Under the pieces are notes generated by a model. The model saw only the letters and a list, made by a program, of their open reading frames with translations. It did not search any database and was not told the DNA's origin. A stretch of 8,350 bases of DNA from Microbacteriaceae bacterium. GTDB lineage: Bacteria > Actinomycetota > Actinomycetes > Actinomycetales > Microbacteriaceae. Where the stretch lies: NCBI GenBank assembly GCA_017744755.1, contig JAGIAU010000084.1, positions 1 to 8,350 on the forward strand, given 5' to 3'. Position numbers and translations under genes: made by a program. Shown here piece after piece: positions 1 to 5,595 of the stretch; position 1 is the first letter of the stretch, and each line of letters opens with the position of its first letter.

Positions 1-944
1 AACCCGTCGAGGCCGAGCCGGGCGCCGCGCCGATCGCCGCGGGGGACACCGTGCTCATCCTCGGGAAGCCGTGGGACGACGCCGGGCTGCAGGCGCGCCT
101 CGACGCCGAGAAGGCCACGGTGGGCTTCCGGATCGTCGAGCTCGTCTACGATCTCGTGCCCTCGCTCGTCCCGCACCTGCACCACCCCTCGTTGACGGTG
201 CCGTACACGCGGCAGATGTTCCGGCAGGCGCAGACCTCCGACCGGCTGCTGGCGATCTCCGAGTCGTCGCGGCGCGACTACGAGGAGTTCTGCCGCCGGC
301 TCGCGCTCCCGTGTCCGCCGATCGACGTCATCCGGATCGCCGACCGGCTCGGCGGGATCGCGGCGGCCGGGCGCGAGTCCGACGCGCTGCCGGCCGGCGT
401 CGACGAGGCGTTCATGCTGTGCGTCGGCACGGTGGAGGTGCGGAAGAACCACGCGCTGCTGTACGCCGCCGTCAAGCTCGCGGCGGAGCGCGGCATCCCG
501 CTCCCGCAGCTCGTCATCGTGGGCGGGCACGGCTGGCTCGTCGACGAGACGTGGAACAACCTGACGCGCGACCCGGCGGTGCGCGACTCGATCCGCGTGC
601 TCAGCTCCGTCGACGACGAGCTGCTCGACCGGCTCTACCGTCTGGCCGCGTTCACGGTGTACCCGAGCAAGTACGAGGGCTGGGGCCTGCCCGTCGCGGA
701 GGCGCTCGCGCAGGGGCGCGCGGTCGCCGCGTCGAGTTCGTCGTCGATCCCGGAGATCGGCGGCGACCTGGTCCGGTACTTCTCGCCGTACAGCGTCGAC
801 GAGTGCCTGGAGGCGCTCGTGGAGCTGAGCGACCCCGTGGCGCGCGCGGCCGCGGAGGCGCGGATCCGCGCGGAGTACGTCGCGACGAGCTGGGACGACA
901 CGGCGGCGCAGGTCCGCGCGTCGCTCGCGGCCCTCGATCGCTAG
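1..944 (+). CDS. GT4-family (GT-B fold) glycosyltransferase, C-terminal part
   Basis: This is the 3' end of a gene that begins left of the window. The frame is open from base 3, and the GTG at 51 is an internal valine, so I do not treat it as the start. The encoded part has about 313 residues. It begins with a stretch typical of the N-terminal GT-B domain (VLILGKPWDD, then YDLVPSLVP), followed by the nucleotide-sugar domain starting near FMLCVGTVEVRKNH. The EGWGLPVAEALAQG motif near the C-terminus contains the E-x7-E signature of retaining GT4 enzymes. The IPEIGGD segment follows it, as in mannosyltransferase-like (MtfB/WbpZ-type) members. Such enzymes transfer a sugar from an activated nucleotide donor to a growing cell-surface polysaccharide at the cytoplasmic face of the membrane. 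Donor and acceptor cannot be read from this fragment. The gene ends in TAG 942-944, and I see no clear hairpin behind it. Confidence 0.87.
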   Translation, partial: PVEAEPGAAPIAAGDTVLILGKPWDDAGLQARLDAEKATVGFRIVELVYDLVPSLVPHLHHPSLTVPYTRQMFRQAQTSDRLLAISESSRRDYEEFCRRLALPCPPIDVIRIADRLGGIAAAGRESDALPAGVDEAFMLCVGTVEVRKNHALLYAAVKLAAERGIPLPQLVIVGGHGWLVDETWNNLTRDPAVRDSIRVLSSVDDELLDRLYRLAAFTVYPSKYEGWGLPVAEALAQGRAVAASSSSSIPEIGGDLVRYFSPYSVDECLEALVELSDPVARAAAEARIRAEYVATSWDDTAAQVRASLAALDR

Positions 945-961
945 CGCGCGGCGCATCGCCT

Positions 962-988
962 TTGGCACTCGATTCCTCGGAGTGCTAG
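962..988 (+). promoter_or_regulatory. CIRCE operator 1 (HrcA binding site)
   Basis: TTGGCACTC, then nine bases, then GAGTGCTAG. This matches the CIRCE consensus TTAGCACTC-N9-GAGTGCTAA at all but one base in each arm, with exactly the canonical spacer. HrcA is the heat-shock repressor that binds this element in front of groE and dnaK operons. The site covers the -35 and -10 region of the groES promoter, so HrcA binding should block RNA polymerase until heat or unfolded protein inactivates it. Confidence 0.92.
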
Positions 989-991
989 CCT
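962..991 (+). promoter_or_regulatory. Probable housekeeping-type promoter of groES
   Basis: TTGGCA at 962-967 serves as a -35 element and TAGCCT at 986-991 as a -10 element (TAnnnT), with an 18-base spacer. Transcription would start near 998, giving a leader of roughly 58 bases before the groES GTG. The promoter lies entirely within or beside the first CIRCE operator, as expected for HrcA repression by occlusion. The assignment rests on motif match and position only. Confidence 0.6.
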
Positions 992-996
992 GGCTG

Positions 997-1023
997 CTGG
1001 CACTCGGGCCGCCCGGGTGCTAA
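997..1023 (+). promoter_or_regulatory. CIRCE operator 2 (HrcA binding site)
   Basis: CTGGCACTC, then nine bases, then GGGTGCTAA: a second, slightly more divergent CIRCE element with the canonical 9-base spacer. It sits 35 bases downstream of the first, centre to centre, over the expected transcription start and early leader. In RNA it would form a stem-loop near the 5' end of the transcript, which for CIRCE elements can also affect message stability. Tandem CIRCE elements in front of groES are known from other actinobacteria. Confidence 0.85.
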
Positions 1024-1055
1024 CTCAAGCCGCAAGAGAAGAAGAGGTCTCAACC

Positions 1056-1352
1056 GTGTCGGTTTCCATCAAGCCGCTCGAGGATCGCATCGTGATCAAG
1101 CAGGTCGCCGCGGAGAACACCACCGCATCCGGCCTCGTCATCCCCGACACCGCCAAGGAGAAGCCGCAGGAGGGCGAGGTCGTCGCCGTCGGCCCGGGCC
1201 GCGTCGACGACAACGGCAACCGCATCCCCGTCGACGTCGCCGTCGGCGACCGCGTCATCTACGCGAAGTACGGCGGGACCGAGGTGAAGTTCGGCGCCGA
1301 CGAGTTCCTCGTCCTTTCGGCGCGCGACGTCCTCGCCGTCGTCGTCCGGTGA
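1056..1352 (+). CDS. groES: Co-chaperonin GroES (Cpn10)
   Basis: The 98-residue product is the usual GroES length. It forms the heptameric lid of the GroEL folding chamber in the cytoplasm. The N-terminal SVSIKPLEDRIVIK strand is typical. The mobile loop that docks on GroEL spans about residues 19-36 (ENTTASGLVIPDTAKEKP), with the hydrophobic LVI triplet at 27-29. The roof hairpin DDNGNRIP and the C-terminal LSARDVLAVV complete the fold. I chose GTG 1056 because it gives the standard N-terminus and has a purine-rich ribosome site (GAAGAGG, 1041-1047) eight bases upstream. An upstream in-frame GTG at 1017 lies inside CIRCE 2 and would add 13 unrelated residues. No groEL follows, so its partner must be encoded elsewhere, as in many actinobacteria. 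Control by HrcA is indicated by two CIRCE operators. Confidence 0.97.
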   Translation: MSVSIKPLEDRIVIKQVAAENTTASGLVIPDTAKEKPQEGEVVAVGPGRVDDNGNRIPVDVAVGDRVIYAKYGGTEVKFGADEFLVLSARDVLAVVVR

Positions 1353-2302
1353 CATCCGGTTCCTTCCGATCGCGAACGCCCGCGGAGGTCAGCCTCCGCG
1401 GGCGTTCCGCGTCCGCGGCGGGACTCGCCTACGCGATCGGCGCCTACGCGCTGTGGGGCGTCCTGCCCGGCTACTTCCTGCTGCTCGCGCCGACGAGCCC
1501 GGTCGAGGTCGTCGCATGGCGGATCGTCCTGTCCGTCGCGTTCTGCGTCCTCCTCGTCGCGGTCGTACGCGGCTGGGGACGGCTCCGCGCGATCCTGCGG
1601 GACCGGGGAACGCTCGGCTGGCTCGTCCTGGCCGGCTGCCTCGTCACCGTCAACTGGTCGGTCTTCGTCTTCGCCGTCAGCACCGGTCACGTCGTCGAGG
1701 CCTCGCTCGGCTACTTCATCAACCCCATCGTGACGGTCCTGTTCGGCGTGCTGCAGCGCGAGCGGCTGCGGCCGCTGCAGTGGGCGGCGGTCGCCGTGAG
1801 CGCCGTCGCGGTCGTGGTCCTCGTCATCGCGTACGGCGAGTTCCCCTGGATCGCGATCCTGCTCGCCCTCAGCTTCGGCGTCTACGGACTCGTGAAGCAC
1901 CGCGTCGGCGCGCGCGTCGACGCCATCACGGGCCTCGCGGTCGAGACCGGCGCCGTCGCGCCCATCGCCGCGGGCGTGCTCGTGTGGATCGGAGTCTCGG
2001 GCGGGCTCGGGGGCCTGTCGATGGGGCAGCACGGAGTCTGGCACACCGTGCTGCTGCTGCCCGCGGGCGCGATCACGGCCGTCCCGCTGCTGCTCTTCGC
2101 GGCGGGTGCGCGCCGGCTGCCGCTCAGCACCGTCGGCTTCACGCAGTACCTCGCGCCGGTTCTGCAGTTCCTCACCGGCGTGCTCCTCCTCCACGAGGAG
2201 ATGCCGCCCGCCCGCTGGATCGGCTTCGCGATCGTCTGGGTCGCGCTCGCCATGCTCATCGCGGACACGCTGCGGAACAGGCTCCGATCCGGCACCAGGT
2301 AA
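1349..2302 (+). CDS. rarD: RarD-type EamA/DMT-superfamily permease
   Basis: The 317-residue product is a very hydrophobic inner-membrane protein of the drug/metabolite transporter superfamily, with the two-EamA-domain, ten-helix layout expected for RarD. Family features are the first helix AYALWGVLPGYFLLL (about 32-46), VEVVAWRIVLS (about 52-62), the GYFINPIVTVLFG segment, and in the second half TVGFTQYLAPVLQF followed by LHEEMPPARWIGF. RarD proteins are annotated as chloramphenicol-sensitivity permeases, but their physiological substrate is not established. The only usable start is GTG 1349, which overlaps the groES stop as GTGA and has no clear ribosome site, so translation is probably coupled to groES. 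Residues 1-23 are polar, unlike the family core, and are partly encoded by a 15-bp hairpin. Family assignment is firm; substrate and N-terminus are less so. Confidence 0.88.
   Translation: MTSGSFRSRTPAEVSLRGRSASAAGLAYAIGAYALWGVLPGYFLLLAPTSPVEVVAWRIVLSVAFCVLLVAVVRGWGRLRAILRDRGTLGWLVLAGCLVTVNWSVFVFAVSTGHVVEASLGYFINPIVTVLFGVLQRERLRPLQWAAVAVSAVAVVVLVIAYGEFPWIAILLALSFGVYGLVKHRVGARVDAITGLAVETGAVAPIAAGVLVWIGVSGGLGGLSMGQHGVWHTVLLLPAGAITAVPLLLFAAGARRLPLSTVGFTQYLAPVLQFLTGVLLLHEEMPPARWIGFAIVWVALAMLIADTLRNRLRSGTR
1374..1407 (+). terminator. Perfect 15-bp hairpin, probable groES terminator inside the rarD 5' end
   Basis: The arms 1374-1388 and 1393-1407 are perfectly complementary over 15 bp, about 70% GC, with a four-base TCAG loop. 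The hairpin begins 22 bases after the groES stop, the usual place for an intrinsic terminator. It is not followed by a T-run, but actinobacterial terminators often lack one. It lies within codons 9-20 of the rarD frame, so it may instead act as a conditional attenuator between the two genes. The structure is seen directly; its termination role is inferred. Confidence 0.55.
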
Positions 2303-2311
2303 CGATTGGGT

Positions 2312-2333
2312 CGCGTTACGCCCCCGTAACGCG
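2312..2333 (+). promoter_or_regulatory. 9-bp palindrome with GTTAC-N6-GTAAC, possible GlnR-type operator
   Basis: The arms 2312-2320 and 2325-2333 are perfectly complementary (CGCGTTACG / CGTAACGCG) around a CCCC loop. Inside lies GTTAC at 2315-2319, six bases, then GTAAC at 2326-2330. This fits the actinobacterial GlnR pattern GTnAC-N6-GnAAC, with half-sites one helical turn apart. It ends seven bases before the predicted -35 of the binding-protein gene, a position suited to an OmpR-class activator. It could alternatively be a short terminator for rarD, whose stop codon is ten bases upstream. A further GTAACG at 2299-2304 is not in register. Confidence 0.4.
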
Positions 2334-2339
2334 GCTGAG

Positions 2340-2368
2340 TTGAGCCGGTCACGTGCCCGATCTAACGT
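2340..2368 (+). promoter_or_regulatory. Predicted promoter of the substrate-binding protein gene
   Basis: TTGAGC at 2340-2345 (-35) and TAACGT at 2363-2368 (-10, TAnnnT) are separated by an optimal 17 bases. Transcription would start near 2375, leaving a leader of about 57 bases. AAGGAG at 2422-2427 provides the ribosome site four bases before the ATG, a short spacing. It is the best promoter match in the 129-base gap, and the gap is otherwise explained only by the palindrome beside it. Confidence 0.5.
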
Positions 2369-2431
2369 TGAGCAACGCGTTCGCGGCAGCATGCCGTGCC
2401 GTGAGACCTGTCAATCACACCAAGGAGCATC

Positions 2432-3691
2432 ATGCGTGCTTTCACCAAGACGACGCTCGGCGGCATCGCCCTCGTCGGCTCGGCGGCGCTCGTCCTCTCC
2501 GGCTGCACGGCGACCGCGCCGGGCACCGAGGGCACGACGGCCCCCGCCGGGGATCTGACCCTCAAGATCGGCACGGCGCTGCCCGTCACCGGCAACCTCG
2601 CCTTCCTCGGGCCGCCTGAGATCGCGGGCACCGAGTACGCCGCGTCGGACATCAACGCCGCCGCAGCCGGCATCACCGTCGAGCTCGTCCAGGGCGACTC
2701 GGGCGACACCGACAACAAGGCCTACGAGACCGAGGTCCCGCGTCTGCTCGGCGAGGGCGTCTCCGCCATCATCGGCGCCGCGTCCTCCGGCACCTCGCTC
2801 CAGTTCATCGACCAGGTGGTCGGCGCGGACGTCATCCAGTTCTCCCCGGCGAACACCTCCGCGGCGTTCTCGACCTACGACGACAAGGGCCTGTACTTCC
2901 GCACGGCACCCTCGGACGTCCTCCAGGGCGAGGTCCTCGGCAACCTGATCGCCGAGGACGGCGTCCAGAAGCTCGGCATGATCGTGCTGAACGACTCCTA
3001 CGGCGTGGGCCTCGCCGGCTTCGTCAAGGAGGCCTTCGAGGCCGCCGGCGGCGAGGTCGTCGCGGAGCCGACGTACAACACCGGCGACACCTCGTTCGAC
3101 GCGCAGGTCTCCGAGGTCCTCGCGGCCGCGCCCGACGCGATCGCGCTGATCACCTTCGAGGAGGTCTCGACCATCGTCCCGGCGCTGCTCTCGGCCGGCT
3201 TCGACGGCTCGAAGCTGTACTTCGTCGACGGCAACCTCGCCAACTTCGGCACCCAGGGCAAGGACCTCGGCGGCTCCATCGCGGGCTCGAAGGGCACCCT
3301 CCCGGGCCTGTCGATCGACACCATCACCTCGTTCACCGACTCGCTCCAGGAGTTCTGGACCGGCGCCGGCAACGACGAGCTCGAGGACTTCTCGTACGCC
3401 GCCGAGGCCTACGACGCGGTCACCCTGATCGCGCTCGCCTCGCTCGCGGCGGGCTCGACCGAGGGCCCGGCCATCGCGGCGAAGCTGCAGGAGGTCTCGG
3501 GCGGCTCGGGCGACGGCGAGAAGTGCACGACGTTCGCCGACTGCGCGGCCATCATCAACGGTGGCGGCGTGGCCGACTACGACGGCATCTCCGGCCCGAT
3601 CACCTTCGACGAGGTCGGCGACCCGACCGAGGCGTCGATCGGCATCTACCAGTACGGCGACGACAACAACTACTCGGCGTACAACGGCTGA
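2432..3691 (+). CDS. Branched-chain amino acid-type (HAAT) ABC transporter substrate-binding lipoprotein
   Basis: The 419-residue product is a type-1 periplasmic-binding-fold protein of the LivJ/LivK class (peripla_BP_6). A signal sequence with basic residues, then a hydrophobic core, ends in the lipobox LSGC at 22-25, so C25 should be lipidated and anchor the protein outside the cytoplasmic membrane. After a short T/A/G linker the fold begins with LKIGTALPVTGNLAFLG. Family features include VSAIIGAASSG, FSPANTS and FRTAPSD in the first lobe, then GMIVLNDSYGVG in the second. Two cysteines near the C-terminus (365 and 371) could form a small disulfide loop. It most likely delivers its ligand to the convergent LivHMGF complex on the opposite strand. 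The ligand could be leucine/isoleucine/valine, another amino acid, urea or a short amide, and cannot be decided from sequence. The candidate GlnR-type site upstream hints at nitrogen control. Confidence 0.93.
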   Translation: MRAFTKTTLGGIALVGSAALVLSGCTATAPGTEGTTAPAGDLTLKIGTALPVTGNLAFLGPPEIAGTEYAASDINAAAAGITVELVQGDSGDTDNKAYETEVPRLLGEGVSAIIGAASSGTSLQFIDQVVGADVIQFSPANTSAAFSTYDDKGLYFRTAPSDVLQGEVLGNLIAEDGVQKLGMIVLNDSYGVGLAGFVKEAFEAAGGEVVAEPTYNTGDTSFDAQVSEVLAAAPDAIALITFEEVSTIVPALLSAGFDGSKLYFVDGNLANFGTQGKDLGGSIAGSKGTLPGLSIDTITSFTDSLQEFWTGAGNDELEDFSYAAEAYDAVTLIALASLAAGSTEGPAIAAKLQEVSGGSGDGEKCTTFADCAAIINGGGVADYDGISGPITFDEVGDPTEASIGIYQYGDDNNYSAYNG

Positions 3692-3703
3692 TCCAGCTCC
3701 AGC

Positions 3704-3735
3704 GGAAGGCCCCGGTCCTCGGACCGGGGCCTTCC
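3704..3735 (+). terminator. Intrinsic terminator after the binding-protein gene
   Basis: The arms 3704-3718 and 3721-3735 are perfectly complementary over 15 bp (GGAAGGCCCCGGTCC and its complement). With the innermost pair open, the loop is CTCG. The hairpin begins 12 bases after the TGA stop and is followed by CCCTTTCCCCC, a weak pyrimidine tract. Position and stem strength make termination of the plus-strand transcript very likely. Confidence 0.85.
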
Positions 3736-3854
3736 CCTTTCCCCCGGTTCCTTTCGTCCGCTCAGGGTGTTCTCCGTCCGCTCAGGGTGACAAACGCCCT
3801 GAATGAATGCAGAACACCCTGAGCGCGCGAAAGGTACGCGCGAAAGGGGAAAGG
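3730..3854. repeat. 125-bp imperfect palindrome with 20-bp direct repeats (REP-like intergenic element)
   Basis: The core arms 3759-3773 and 3811-3825 are perfect 15-bp inverted repeats (CGCTCAGGGTGTTCT). After a 2-base mismatch the pairing resumes at 3750-3756 with 3828-3834 (CCTTTCG/CGAAAGG). It continues imperfectly outward through CCCCTTTC- and GAAAGGGG-type runs to about 3730 and 3854. Within the centre, TCAGGGTG (3782-3789) pairs with CGCCCTGA (3795-3802), one G-T pair included, around an ACAAA loop. CGTCCGCTCAGGGTG occurs at 3755-3769 and 3775-3789, and GAAAGGTACG at 3829-3838 and 3849-3858, each pair 20 bases apart. The element fills the gap between two convergent genes. It resembles REP/BIME or MITE-like palindromes, and it may also help stop converging transcription. 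No transposase is nearby. Confidence 0.7.
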
Positions 3855-3869
3855 TACGGGCGCTGCTGG

Positions 3870-3890
3870 CGGCGGGACACGTCCCCGCCG
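3870..3890 (-). terminator. Possible terminator of the livHMGF transcript
   Basis: Read on the minus strand, a hairpin begins 27 bases after the livF stop: 3871-3877 pairs with 3882-3889, with one bulged C (3886) and a short CACG loop, extended by the outer pair 3870/3890. It is GC-rich, without a T-run behind it. Position fits a terminator, but the stem is shorter and less perfect than the other hairpins in the window. Confidence 0.4.
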
Positions 3891-3916
3891 GCCCGGAAGC
3901 GACCCCGAGAAACCGA

Positions 3917-4639
3917 CTAGGCCCCGAGCGTTCCCAGGTACAGCCCGATGACCTTCGGGTCGTTCAGGAGCTCGCGCCCCGTGCCCGTGTAGGCGTCCTT
4001 GCCCTGGTCGAGGACGTAGCCGCGGTCGCAGATCTGCAGGCAGCGGCGTGCGTTCTGCTCGACCATGATGCAGGTCACGCCCGCCTTGTTGATCTCGGAG
4101 ACGCGGATGAACGCCTCGTCCTGACGCACCGGCGAGAGGCCTGCGGAGGGCTCGTCGAGGAGCAGCACGTGCGGGTCCATCATGAGCGCCCGGCCCATGG
4201 CGACCATCTGCCGCTCGCCGCCGGAGAGCGAGCCGGCGCGCTGCTTGAGCCGCTTGCCGAGCTCGGAGAAGATCCCCGTGACGAACTCGAGCCGCTCGGC
4301 GTACGCCTTCGGCTTCTGGTAGAGCCCCATCTGCAGGTTCTCCTCGATGGTCAGCGAGGGGAACACGTTGTTCGTCTGCGGGATGAAGCCGACGCCCTTG
4401 GCGACGAGCTTGTTCGCCCTCAGGCCCGTGATGTCCTCGCCGTTGAGCCGGACACCGCCCTCGCGGACCTTGACCTGGCCGAAGATCGCCTTGAGCAGGG
4501 TCGACTTGCCGGCGCCGTTCGGCCCGATGATGCCGATGAGCTCGCCCTTGGCGGCGGTCAGGTTGGCGCCGTTCAGGATGTTCACGCCGGGGAGGTATCC
4601 GGCGTAGAGGTCGGTGACCTCGACGACGTTCTCGGCCAT
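3917..4639 (-). CDS. livF: HAAT ABC transporter ATP-binding protein LivF
   Basis: The 240-residue product is one of the two cytoplasmic ATPases that drive import through the LivH-LivM permease pair. The order is canonical: Walker A GPNGAGKST at 39-47 (K45), Q-loop Q88 in FIPQTNNVFPSLTIEEN, signature LSGGE at 138-142, and Walker B VLLLDEPSAGLSP at 158-170 with catalytic E163. The switch position reads VEQNARR, glutamine instead of histidine. This is the normal LivF variant, also found in E. coli, and not a defect. The TNNVFPSLTIEENL block and the length are LivF-type. The ATG at 4639-4637 overlaps the livG stop by one base (TGATG). GAGGAGG at 4656-4650 supplies a ribosome site, so the two ATPases are translationally coupled. 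It is the last gene of the operon. Confidence 0.95.
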   Translation of the reverse strand: MAENVVEVTDLYAGYLPGVNILNGANLTAAKGELIGIIGPNGAGKSTLLKAIFGQVKVREGGVRLNGEDITGLRANKLVAKGVGFIPQTNNVFPSLTIEENLQMGLYQKPKAYAERLEFVTGIFSELGKRLKQRAGSLSGGERQMVAMGRALMMDPHVLLLDEPSAGLSPVRQDEAFIRVSEINKAGVTCIMVEQNARRCLQICDRGYVLDQGKDAYTGTGRELLNDPKVIGLYLGTLGA

Positions 4640-5595
4640 CAGGCTTCGCCCTCCTCGACGTCGGCGGCCACTTCGATCTCCTCGAGCAGCTCCGCCTCCG
4701 CGGTCGTGTGCTCGCCGGCGACGCGGCCGGTGACGACGCCGAGGTCGACGTCCTGGTGGGCGCCGAGGTAGGCGTCGATGACGGCCTGCTCCTTCATGAC
4801 CGTGTCCGGCGGGCCCTCCGCGACGACGCGGCCCTCGGCCATGACGATGACCCAGTCGGCGATGTGGCGGACCATGTGCATGTCGTGCTCGACGAAGAGC
4901 ACCGTCATCCCCTGGTCCTTGAGGTCGAGGATGTGGTCGAGCAGCGACTGCGTGAGCGCGGGGTTGACGCCGGCCATGGGCTCGTCGAGCATGACGAGCT
5001 TCGGCTCGCTCATGAGCGCGCGGGCCATCTCGAGGAGCTTGCGCTGCCCGCCGGAGAGCGATGCGGCGAAGTCGGGCGCCTTGGCGTCGAGCTTGAACTT
5101 GACGAGCAGCTCGCGCGCCTTCGCCTCGATCTCGGCGTCCTGGCGGCGCCAGGCGAAGGGCAGGAAGCTCGACCAGAACCGCTCGCCGCGCTGCCCCGTC
5201 GCGCCGAGCTTCATGTTCTCCAGGACGGTGAGCAGGCCGAGGGCCTTCGTCAGCTGGAACGTGCGGACGAGGCCGAGCCGGGCGACGCGGAACGCGGGCA
5301 CGCCGGACAGCGACTTCCCGTCGAAGGACCAGGTGCCCTCGTTCGGCTTGTCGAAGCCCGTGAGGAGGTTGAAGAACGTCGTCTTGCCGGCGCCGTTCGG
5401 GCCGATGAGCGCGGTGATCGCGCCGCGGGGGATCTCGACGTGCTCGACGTCGACGGCGGTGAGGCCGCCGAACTGCCGGCGGACGCCGTCGGCGACGATG
5501 ATCGGGTCGACCTTCGGGACGCCCGGGCGCGCGTCGCCGACGTGGAGGCCGGTCGTCTTGGGGCGGCTGACGGGAGCCGTGGCGTCACTTGACAA
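4639..5595 (-). CDS. livG: HAAT ABC transporter ATP-binding protein LivG, with terminal extensions
   Basis: The 318-residue product is the second ATPase of the importer. Walker A is GPNGAGKTT at 65-73 (K71), the Q-loop is Q114 in LVRTFQ, the signature is LSGGQ at 180-184, Walker B is LVMLDEP at 200-206 with E205, and the switch histidine is H237 in VEHDM. The LVRTFQLTK block and the AGVNP after Walker B are LivG-type. E. coli LivG has about 255 residues; this one has about 30 extra at the N-terminus and an acidic tail from about 280 to 318 rich in E, A and V. The start is TTG 5595-5593. It is supported by AAGGAG at 5608-5603 seven bases upstream and by the lack of other in-frame ATG/GTG codons before the conserved region. 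The start lies inside livM, overlapping by 11 bases. Confidence 0.94.
   Translation of the reverse strand: MSSDATAPVSRPKTTGLHVGDARPGVPKVDPIIVADGVRRQFGGLTAVDVEHVEIPRGAITALIGPNGAGKTTFFNLLTGFDKPNEGTWSFDGKSLSGVPAFRVARLGLVRTFQLTKALGLLTVLENMKLGATGQRGERFWSSFLPFAWRRQDAEIEAKARELLVKFKLDAKAPDFAASLSGGQRKLLEMARALMSEPKLVMLDEPMAGVNPALTQSLLDHILDLKDQGMTVLFVEHDMHMVRHIADWVIVMAEGRVVAEGPPDTVMKEQAVIDAYLGAHQDVDLGVVTGRVAGEHTTAEAELLEEIEVAADVEEGEA

Noticed and set aside
1..944. GTG at 51 as the start of a short glycosyltransferase gene
   Set aside because: The frame is open to the window edge, and a GT4 enzyme needs a longer N-terminal domain than this start would give, so the gene is cut by the window edge.
1259..2392. 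A 377-codon minus-strand open frame opposite rarD and the groES end
   Set aside because: It is highly charged and low-complexity and lies opposite clear RarD and GroES sequences; a compositional shadow in GC-rich DNA.
3755..3789. Two 15-bp direct repeats with a 20-bp period as a possible CRISPR remnant
   Set aside because: There are only two copies, with a 5-base gap between them, and they belong to a larger inverted repeat. There are no spacers of the usual length and no cas genes.
4000..4639. Missing switch-loop histidine in LivF as a sign of an inactive ATPase
   Set aside because: LivF proteins normally have VEQNA at this position, and all other catalytic motifs are intact.
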